DNA of 6,153 nt from positions 1 through 6,153 of the forward strand of contig JANYBA010000190.1 of NCBI GenBank assembly GCA_025360985.1, given 5' to 3'. The notes under the pieces are model-generated. The model ran no database searches, was not told the origin of the DNA, and worked only from the letters and a program-made list of their open reading frames with translations. Made by a program: the position numbers and the translations under genes. This DNA is from Gammaproteobacteria bacterium (lineage in GTDB: Bacteria > Pseudomonadota > Gammaproteobacteria > Xanthomonadales > Xanthomonadaceae). Position 1 is the first letter of the stretch, and the number at the start of each line of letters is the position of its first letter. Below, piece after piece: positions 1 to 5,104 of the stretch.

Positions 1-64
1 CACGAAGCCCGGCGGTACCTTCGGTCGCGGGCTACGGCACCCCGGCAGCTGGGTAACGAAGGCG

Positions 65-694
65 TCAGTACGAGCTGGTCTTGACCACCAGCTGATCGGC
101 GTTCACGCCTTTCACGCCCTTGGTCGTGGTGGCGATCTGGATGGCCTTGCTGCGAACGTCGGCATTCGGGACCGTGCCGGTCAGCGTCACCACATTGGCC
201 TCGGTCTCGACCTCGATCTTCGTGCCCTTCACCTGCTTGTCGGCCAGCAACTTGGCCTTCACCTTGCTGGTGATCCAGGCGTCGTCGACGACGTCGCCGG
301 TTTCGGACGCGGCTTCGCGGAGCTCGCCGGACGCGGTGGCGGTATTGGCGTCCTGTCGGGCCTCGGTCCCGGGCGCCGCGACGATCAGATTGTCGTGCAC
401 GCCAACCACGCCCTTGGTCTGGGCCGCGAGTTTCCCGGCCGTTTCCTTGGCCTCCTGGCTGTCGGCGCCACCGGTCAGGGTGACGACACCTTTGACGGTA
501 TCGACGTTGATGTCGAAACCCTTGGTGCGTTCATCGCCCAACAGTTTCGCCTTCACCGATGCGGTGACCGTGGCGTCGTCGATGGTCTGGCCGACGGTGC
601 GATTGGGTTTTGTGTCTTCCAGCGCCTGGGCCGCGGTGGCGCTCATGCCAAGGGCGATCGCGGCAGCCAGCATGGTCGTCTTGAAAGGGTTCAT
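65..694 (-). CDS. Exported protein with two BON domains (OsmY-like)
   Basis: This 209-residue protein is predicted to be periplasmic. Residues 1-24 form a signal peptide: a Lys near the start, a hydrophobic core LAAAIALGM, and a cleavage site after AQA. Two BON domains follow, at about 38-106 and 135-204. They are clearly duplicated: both begin with DDA, carry VKAKLL and VVTLTG, and end near a TKGV motif. A polar linker rich in Ala, Thr and Glu joins them. BON domains are known from OsmY and related envelope proteins and are thought to bind phospholipid membranes; a role in envelope or osmotic stress is inferred from the family. The ATG at 694 is chosen because the signal peptide begins there and AGGAG lies 7 nt upstream. 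The longer in-frame extension to 832 is Pro/Arg-rich and does not look coding. No promoter or terminator was recognised. The gene appears to be transcribed alone. Confidence 0.9.
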   Translation of the reverse strand: MNPFKTTMLAAAIALGMSATAAQALEDTKPNRTVGQTIDDATVTASVKAKLLGDERTKGFDINVDTVKGVVTLTGGADSQEAKETAGKLAAQTKGVVGVHDNLIVAAPGTEARQDANTATASGELREAASETGDVVDDAWITSKVKAKLLADKQVKGTKIEVETEANVVTLTGTVPNADVRSKAIQIATTTKGVKGVNADQLVVKTSSY

Positions 695-701
695 GGTCTT
701 G

Positions 702-706
702 CTCCT
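702..706 (-). promoter_or_regulatory. Ribosome binding site of the BON protein gene
   Basis: AGGAG on the minus strand, 7 nt before the ATG at 694. It supports this start over the in-frame upstream one at 832. Confidence 0.8.
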
Positions 707-714
707 GTTCGAAT

Positions 715-778
715 GCTTCCGGTGGAAGCTTGGGGGCGGCTGCGGGGGCAGCGCAGGAGGAGGCTGCCGCCGGCCTCC
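715..778 (-). repeat. Cluster of three inverted repeats in the BON gene leader
   Basis: Three perfect short inverted repeats lie one after another just upstream of the BON gene ribosome binding site. The first is GCTTCC-GGT-GGAAGC (715-729), the second GCTGC-GGGG-GCAGC (739-752), and the third GGAGGC, an 8-nt loop, then GCCTCC (759-778). None is followed by a T-run on the minus strand, so they do not look like terminators. They may form structure in the 5' leader or serve as a protein-binding site. The region is very GC-rich, so some short hairpins are expected by chance. Confidence 0.4.
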
Positions 779-814
779 CCAACGTTGGATGAAGGAGATG
801 TTCGAAATTCGTGA

Positions 815-830
815 GCGCGGCCAACCGCGC
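815..830 (-). repeat. Inverted repeat after the rnr-rlmB operon
   Basis: GCGCGG-CCAA-CCGCGC is a perfect 6-bp stem with a 4-nt loop, 50 nt beyond the stop of the small membrane protein gene. On the minus strand the sequence after it is TCACGAATTTCG, which has no proper T-run. It could be a Rho-assisted or 3'-protecting hairpin for the operon, or chance; it is not a clear intrinsic terminator. Confidence 0.3.
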
Positions 831-880
831 ATGCCGGAAAGCCAGTTCCCACGCGGGCTGCGGAAATCTGAACGAATCGA

Positions 881-1150
881 CTACGGGCGTTTTCCGAACC
901 GGTTCGCGGTCGCATTCCAAATGCCGTAGGCGCTGATCAGCATCCACGCCACTTCGATGAACAGCACCGACCAGTTGAGGTCTTTCGCGTACCAGACCGG
1001 GACCAGGATGCCAGCCGAACCGACGAGGTTGAGCACCGAGAACATCACGCCATTGCCATCCATGCGGCGCGTCTGCAAGGCGGCGTAGGCGCCGAGTACC
1101 ATCAGCACGCCCGCGAATCCGACAAAATCGAACCACTGCAAGGACATCAT
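881..1150 (-). CDS. Small membrane protein, CBU_0592-like
   Basis: This 89-residue protein has three likely membrane helices, at about residues 5-25, 35-53 and 60-78. A short loop containing Gln, two Arg and Met-Asp-Gly-Asn separates the first two. The tail is basic (NRFGKRP). The pattern FVGFAGVLMVLGAY, then GxxxFSxLNLVGS, then WSVLFIEVAWMLISAYG matches my memory of the CBU_0592-like family, whose function is unknown. The start at 1150 is chosen because GGGAG sits 7 nt upstream; a second ATG follows at once (ATGATG). The ATG overlaps the rlmB TGA stop as ATGA, so translation is probably coupled to rlmB. The longer in-frame extension to 1264 lies inside rlmB and is polar and not conserved-looking. 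The link to rRNA metabolism may be only transcriptional. Confidence 0.82.
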   Translation of the reverse strand: MMSLQWFDFVGFAGVLMVLGAYAALQTRRMDGNGVMFSVLNLVGSAGILVPVWYAKDLNWSVLFIEVAWMLISAYGIWNATANRFGKRP

Positions 1151-1902
1151 TTCGCCGCTCCCAGTCGTTGCCGCACCGCTTCGAACAGGGCAACGCCGGC
1201 CGCCACCGAAACGTTCAAGCTTTCCATCTCCCCAGGCATCGGAATCTTCACCAGCGCGTCGCAATGTTCGCGGGTCAGGCGACGCATGCCCTCGGCCTCG
1301 CCACCGAGCACCAGGGCCACGTTGCCGGTCAGGTCGATGCCATGGATGCCGCTGGAGGCTTCGCCGTCGAGTCCGTAAACCCAGACGCCAGCGTCCTTGA
1401 TGCCACGCAGGGTGCGGGCGAGATTCGTCACGCTGATCACCGGGATGCGATCGGCCGCGCCGGCCGAGGTCTTGCGCACGGTCGCATTGATGGGCGCCGC
1501 TTTGTCTTTCGGGATGATGACTGCGGTCACGCCAGCAGCCGCCGCGCTGCGCAGGCAGGCGCCGAGGTTGTGCGGGTCCTGTATTCCATCGAGCACCAGC
1601 AGCAGGGCCTTGCCGCCGGCGGCTTCGATCAGCGCCGGCAGTTCGTTTTCTTCCGCTTGCCTGGGCGCCTCGTAGCGGGCGATCACGCCTTGGTGGCGCA
1701 GGCCGCCGGCGACGCCGTCGAGCGCCTGCAGGGCGATCCGGCGCACGGAGATTTCACGCCGGCGCGCGGTTTCCTCGATCTCGGTCAAGCGTGGGTTCTT
1801 GCCGCCGGCCTCGACCAGGATCTCCAGCACGTTTCCGCTGTCGTGCTCCAGGGCGGATGACACGGCGTTGATCCCGGCGATCCAGTGGCTGGTCTTGCTC
1901 AT
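1147..1902 (-). CDS. rlmB: 23S rRNA (guanosine-2251-2'-O)-methyltransferase RlmB
   Basis: This 251-residue SpoU/TrmH-family (SPOUT) enzyme transfers a methyl group from S-adenosylmethionine to the ribose of G2251 in the 23S rRNA P-loop. Its length is about that of E. coli RlmB. The N-terminal RNA-binding domain (about 5-75) starts with GINAVSSAL and ends with the HQGVIA segment typical of RlmB. The catalytic domain (about 98-248) has all three SpoU motifs: HNLGACLRSA at 111-120 (Asn112, Arg118), LVLGGEAEGM at 197-206 (Glu202), and IPMPGEMESLNVSVA at 220-234 with Ser228-Leu-Asn230. These residues form the knotted cofactor site and the catalytic centre in the family. The ATG at 1902 is 10 nt after the rnr stop; only a weak GAGA-like ribosome site precedes it, so coupling to rnr is likely. 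The rnr-rlmB order is also found in E. coli. The gene looks intact. Confidence 0.96.
   Translation of the reverse strand: MSKTSHWIAGINAVSSALEHDSGNVLEILVEAGGKNPRLTEIEETARRREISVRRIALQALDGVAGGLRHQGVIARYEAPRQAEENELPALIEAAGGKALLLVLDGIQDPHNLGACLRSAAAAGVTAVIIPKDKAAPINATVRKTSAGAADRIPVISVTNLARTLRGIKDAGVWVYGLDGEASSGIHGIDLTGNVALVLGGEAEGMRRLTREHCDALVKIPMPGEMESLNVSVAAGVALFEAVRQRLGAAK
1158..1162 (-). promoter_or_regulatory. Ribosome binding site of the small membrane protein gene
   Basis: GGGAG on the minus strand inside the end of rlmB, 7 nt before the ATG at 1150. It selects this start and fits translational coupling with rlmB. Confidence 0.65.
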
Positions 1903-1912
1903 CGTGCTTGTC

Positions 1913-4279
1913 TCAATTCGCCCATACCTTCTTTTTCTGCGGTTTGGCCGACTCCGCCAATTTGAAGTCGATGCGCTTGTCCTCGACGCTGGCCTTGAGC
2001 ACCAGCACCCGCACCGGATCGCCGAGCCGGTAGCTGCCGCCCTTGCGTTCGCCCTTGAGCGATTTGCGCAGGGGATCGAAATGGTAATAGTCGTGCGGTA
2101 ATTGCGTCACGTGCACCAGGCCGTTGACTTTGGATTCGTTCAATTCGACGAACAGGCCGAAGGAAGTCACGCCGCTGATCACGCCGTCGAATTCGCTGCC
2201 GACGTGCTGCTCCATCCAGGCGCTGCGGTAACGCTCGTCGACTTCGCGCTCGGCCTCGTCCGCGCGGCGCTCCTTCTCCGAGCATTGCAGGCAGAGCTTG
2301 GCCATTTCCTCGGCCGAGTAGCCGAAGCCGTCCTCGTTGCCAGCCATGAGGGCGTGCTTGATCGAGCGATGCAGCAGCAGGTCGGGATAGCGACGAATCG
2401 GCGAGGTGAAGTGGCCGTAGGCCTCGAGCGCCAGGCCGAAATGGCCTTTGTTGTCGGTCGAATACACCGCCATGCTCTGCGAACGCAGCAGCACCGTTTC
2501 CAGCAAGGCCGCGTCGGGCCGCTCGCGGATCTTTTTCAACAGGACGGTGAAGTCCTTGGGCGTGACCTTGCTGTAGGCCGGCAGGCGCAGGCCGAATTCG
2601 GCCAGGTATTCGAGCAGGTCGGCGTACTTGGATTCCGGCGGTCGGTCGTGCACCCGGAATGGCGCCGGTATCTTCTTCTTGAGGATGAAGCGCGCTGCCT
2701 CGACGTTGGCGGCGATCATGCATTCCTCGATCAGCTTGTGGGCGTCGTTGCGTTCGAGCATGCCGGCCTGGATGACCTCGCCCTGGGCGTCGAGCACGAA
2801 ACGGGTCTCGCTCGATTCGAATTCGATCGCGCCGCGCTGCGTGCGCGCCTTGGCCAGCACATGGAAGAGTTGGTACAGGCGCTCGACGTGCGGCAACACG
2901 GCGCCAAGCTGGGTCCTCGCCTCTTCGTCCTTGTCGCCGACGGCTTTCCACACTTGCGTGTAGGTCAGGCGCGCCTGCGAGCGCATCACCGCCTCGTAGA
3001 ACTTCGAGCCGGTGACCTGGCCCTGGAAGTCCACGTGCATGTCGCAAACGAAGCAGCAGCGGTCGACTTTCGGATTGAGCGAACAAATGCCGTTCGACAG
3101 GGTCTCGGGCAACATCGGCACGACGAAGCCCGGGAAATACACCGAGGTCCCGCGCAGCACCGCCTCGTCGTCGAGCGCGGTGCCCGGGCGTACGTAATGC
3201 GAGACATCGGCGATGGCGACGATCAGGCGGAAGCCGCGGCTATCGCTTTCGCACCAGACGGCGTCGTCGAAGTCCTTGGCGTCCTCGCCGTCGATCGTGA
3301 CCAGGGGCAGCTTGCGCAGGTCGGTGCGCTGGCGCGCGACTTCGGCCGGCACTTCCAGCTCCACCGCCGCCGCTTCGGCCAGCGTCTCGCGGTTGAATTC
3401 GTGCGGCAGGTTGTGGCCGTGGATCGCCACCTGCACCAGGTGCGAGGGCGTGAGCTTGTCGCCGAGCACGACCAGCACCTTGCCGATCGGCGGCCGGCCG
3501 CGCGACGGCGGCTCGACGATTTCGCAGACCACCATCTGGCCTTCGCGGGCGCCGTTGCGGGCATCGGGCGGGATCAGCAATTCGGTCAGCACGCGCTTGT
3601 CGTCCGGCACGACCATGCCGATGCCGGCGCGCTCGCTGTAGCGGCCGACCAGCCGGGTCAGGCGGCGTTCGAGCACTTCGACGATGGCAGCTTCGCGCCG
3701 GCCGCGGTGGTCGACGCCGGTCACGCTGACGAGCACGCGGTCGCCGTGCAGGGCCTTGCGCATCTCGCCCGGCGGCAGGAACAGGTCGTCGCCGCCCTTT
3801 TCCGGTTTCAGGAAGCCGAAGCCGTCGGGGTGGGCGATGACCACGCCGGCGATCAGGTCGAGTTGTTCGACCACGGCGTATCCGCCGCGGCGATTCACCA
3901 GCAACTGGCCGTCGCGCTGCATGGCGTTGAGTCGGCGCGACAGGGCCTCAAGCCGGTCGGGCGCGGTCAATTTCAGTGTGCGGGCGATCTCTTCGACATT
4001 GAGCGGACCCGGGGCATCGGACAGGAATGCCGACAAGGCCTCGCGGCTGATAATCGGGTTGTCGTAACGCTGGGACTCGCGCTCCGCGTGGGGATCGGCG
4101 CGTCGGTGGCTGGGAGGACGGGCCGGGCCGGGCTTGGGTCCTCCGGGTTTGCCGGGGCCCTTGCGGGCGGGCTTGGCGGCCGGTTTGCCGGGGGTTTTGG
4201 CCGGCGTGCTGAGCTTGATGCTGTCGGGCAGCCACGGCGGGCGCTTGCCGCCGGAAGGCTTCTTGGTCGATTTCGTCAT
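1913..4279 (-). CDS. rnr: Ribonuclease R (3'-5' exoribonuclease, RNase II/RNB family)
   Basis: This 788-residue processive hydrolytic 3'-5' exoribonuclease degrades structured RNA and acts in rRNA, tRNA and mRNA turnover. Residues 1-60 are a Lys/Pro/Gly-rich disordered tail. A helix-turn-helix-like domain (about 75-137) and cold-shock domains follow, with HPDGFGFL at 150-157. The RNB catalytic domain (about 317-645) has TIDGEDAKDFDDAV at 328-341. Its Asp330, Asp336, Asp338 and Asp339 match the spacing of the metal-binding Asp272/278/280/281 of E. coli RNase R. SPIRRYPDLLLHR lies at 626-638, and an S1 domain covers about 696-776. The C-terminal tail is short (PQKKKVWAN). The ATG at 4279 gives the plausible start MTKSTKKPSGG, but no Shine-Dalgarno is visible. 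An upstream in-frame TTG at 4348 would add residues that look non-coding. It is the first gene of the apparent rnr-rlmB-membrane-protein operon. The S1 domain and length favour RNase R over RNase II. Confidence 0.96.
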   Translation of the reverse strand: MTKSTKKPSGGKRPPWLPDSIKLSTPAKTPGKPAAKPARKGPGKPGGPKPGPARPPSHRRADPHAERESQRYDNPIISREALSAFLSDAPGPLNVEEIARTLKLTAPDRLEALSRRLNAMQRDGQLLVNRRGGYAVVEQLDLIAGVVIAHPDGFGFLKPEKGGDDLFLPPGEMRKALHGDRVLVSVTGVDHRGRREAAIVEVLERRLTRLVGRYSERAGIGMVVPDDKRVLTELLIPPDARNGAREGQMVVCEIVEPPSRGRPPIGKVLVVLGDKLTPSHLVQVAIHGHNLPHEFNRETLAEAAAVELEVPAEVARQRTDLRKLPLVTIDGEDAKDFDDAVWCESDSRGFRLIVAIADVSHYVRPGTALDDEAVLRGTSVYFPGFVVPMLPETLSNGICSLNPKVDRCCFVCDMHVDFQGQVTGSKFYEAVMRSQARLTYTQVWKAVGDKDEEARTQLGAVLPHVERLYQLFHVLAKARTQRGAIEFESSETRFVLDAQGEVIQAGMLERNDAHKLIEECMIAANVEAARFILKKKIPAPFRVHDRPPESKYADLLEYLAEFGLRLPAYSKVTPKDFTVLLKKIRERPDAALLETVLLRSQSMAVYSTDNKGHFGLALEAYGHFTSPIRRYPDLLLHRSIKHALMAGNEDGFGYSAEEMAKLCLQCSEKERRADEAEREVDERYRSAWMEQHVGSEFDGVISGVTSFGLFVELNESKVNGLVHVTQLPHDYYHFDPLRKSLKGERKGGSYRLGDPVRVLVLKASVEDKRIDFKLAESAKPQKKKVWAN

Positions 4280-4305
4280 AAGTGAATGGTACACCCGACA
4301 CGTTT

Positions 4306-4330
4306 CCGGGCCCTGACGGGTGGGCCCCGG
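4306..4330 (-). repeat. GC-rich hairpin in the rnr leader
   Basis: CCGGGCCC at 4306-4313 and GGGCCCCGG at 4322-4330 are complementary over 8 bp with one bulged G, around an 8-nt loop. It ends 26 nt before the rnr ATG, so it would lie in the 5' leader if transcription starts upstream. No T-run follows. A role in controlling rnr expression is speculation. Confidence 0.45.
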
Positions 4331-4341
4331 ATGGGTTAAAA

Positions 4342-4370
4342 TTGACAATAGCCGCGCCGGTCACTACATT
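4342..4370 (+). promoter_or_regulatory. Sigma70 promoter of tRNA-Leu
   Basis: The -35 box TTGACA (4342-4347) matches consensus exactly. A 17-bp spacer leads to the -10 box TACATT (4365-4370, 4 of 6 matches to TATAAT). The short A/T-rich stretch TTAAAA just upstream of -35 could act as an UP-element-like site. Transcription would start near 4376-4378, about 15 nt before the tRNA. The stretch after -10 (GCGCGG) is GC-rich, as is usual for stable-RNA promoters under stringent (ppGpp) control; that regulation is inferred. Confidence 0.85.
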
Positions 4371-4391
4371 GCGCGGCTCGCGTTTCGGCCT

Positions 4392-4476
<85 letters not shown>

Positions 4477-4492
4477 GTGCCGGAACGCAAAC

Positions 4493-5089
4493 TCAAGACC
4501 CGCTTCGGCGGGTTTTTTGTTGCCGCTGCTTCCCCTGCTTTTGATAAGTGCCGAGCAGCTGCGCGCTGGCGATGACGTGGCCGTGCATCGCCGCTTCGAG
4601 CTTGGGCTTGTCGGGCGTGGCCAGGTCGCCGAGCACCACATCAAGCGCATAGAGCTTGTGGAAGTAGCGATGCCGTCCGATTGGCGGGCATGGCCCGCCG
4701 TAGCCGGTGCGCTTCCAGTCATTGCGGCCTTCGCGCGTGCCCGCGGGCAGCGCCTTCGCGGCAATCGCCTGCGGCAAGCCGGTCGAAGTCGGCGGCAGGT
4801 TGTACAACAGCCAATGCACCCAAGTCATTTTCGGCGCCGCCGGATCGGGCGCGTCGGGATCATCGACGATCAGCACCAGGCTCCTGGCGTTCGCCGGCAC
4901 GCCGTGCCAGGCCAACGCTGGCGAATGATCGGAACCTTCGCAGGTGAATTCAGTGGGTATCTCGGCGTCGTTCTTGAACGCCGTGGAGGTCAAGGTCATG
5001 GTCATGGTTCGCTCCGCAGTCGAGCCGCTGGCGTCGACGAAGGCCAGCATGCCACACGCCAGGAACATCGCGAATGAACGTTTAGGCAC
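4493..5089 (-). CDS. YbhB/YbcL-type PEBP family protein (Raf-kinase-inhibitor-like)
   Basis: This protein belongs to the phosphatidylethanolamine-binding protein family. The GTG start at 5089 gives 198 residues. The PEBP fold covers about 31-183, with VDDPDAPDP at 75-83, TWVHWLLYNLP at 89-99, GYGGPCPP at 129-136 and GRHRYFHKLYALD at 138-150. Bacterial members bind small ligands of unknown identity; the cell function is not established. Residues 1-28 look like a signal peptide: Lys-Arg, then FAMFLACGMLAFV, then Ala-containing cleavage sites. That would make it periplasmic, as E. coli YbcL is. Alternatively the ATG at 5005, which has a good GGAG upstream, would give a cytoplasmic 170-residue protein like YbhB. 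The GTG lies 15 nt after the M23 gene stop, suggesting one operon. The C-terminal tail (QKTRRSGS) is encoded across the tRNA-Leu terminator. I am sure of the family but not of the start. Confidence 0.85.
   Translation of the reverse strand: MPKRSFAMFLACGMLAFVDASGSTAERTMTMTLTSTAFKNDAEIPTEFTCEGSDHSPALAWHGVPANARSLVLIVDDPDAPDPAAPKMTWVHWLLYNLPPTSTGLPQAIAAKALPAGTREGRNDWKRTGYGGPCPPIGRHRYFHKLYALDVVLGDLATPDKPKLEAAMHGHVIASAQLLGTYQKQGKQRQQKTRRSGS
4498..4518 (+). terminator. Intrinsic terminator of tRNA-Leu
   Basis: ACCCGC (4498-4503), loop TTCG, and GCGGGT (4508-4513) form a perfect 6-bp stem with a stable UUCG tetraloop, followed by T residues to 4518. It begins 21 nt after the tRNA CCA. It lies inside the last codons of the convergent gene on the minus strand. 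Read on that strand, the sequence after the stem is CTTGAGTTTG, a poor T-run, so it is mainly a plus-strand terminator. Confidence 0.93.
5012..5015 (-). promoter_or_regulatory. Possible internal ribosome binding site of the PEBP-like gene
   Basis: GGAG on the minus strand lies 6 nt before an in-frame ATG at 5005, residue 29 of the long form. It is the best Shine-Dalgarno match near any candidate start of this gene and would yield a form without signal peptide. Confidence 0.5.
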
Positions 5090-5104
5090 GAGCCATATTT
5101 TGCG

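Noticed and set aside
1..64. CCTTCG (18-23) and CGAAGG (57-62) as a terminator of the BON gene
   Set aside because: The loop is over 30 nt, the stem is only 6 bp, and no T-run follows on the minus strand. Nothing else is supported in 1-64.
844..849. GGAACT on the minus strand as an extracytoplasmic-sigma (-35) box for the BON gene
   Set aside because: No matching -10 motif occurs at the required distance, so a single hexamer is not enough.
120..929. Plus-strand open frame of 269 codons across the BON gene
   Set aside because: It is antisense to a clearly coding BON protein, has no ribosome site or domain, and crosses the intergenic gap.
2102..4285. Plus-strand open frame of 727 codons opposite rnr
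   Set aside because: It is antisense to rnr, which has every catalytic motif. Long antisense frames are expected from G/C-rich third positions. Its translation is His/Arg/Ala-rich with no recognisable domain.
4280..4348. Longer RNase R form starting at TTG 4348
   Set aside because: The extra 23 residues come from the leader hairpin and the tRNA promoter, and look non-coding. The ATG at 4279 gives the better start.
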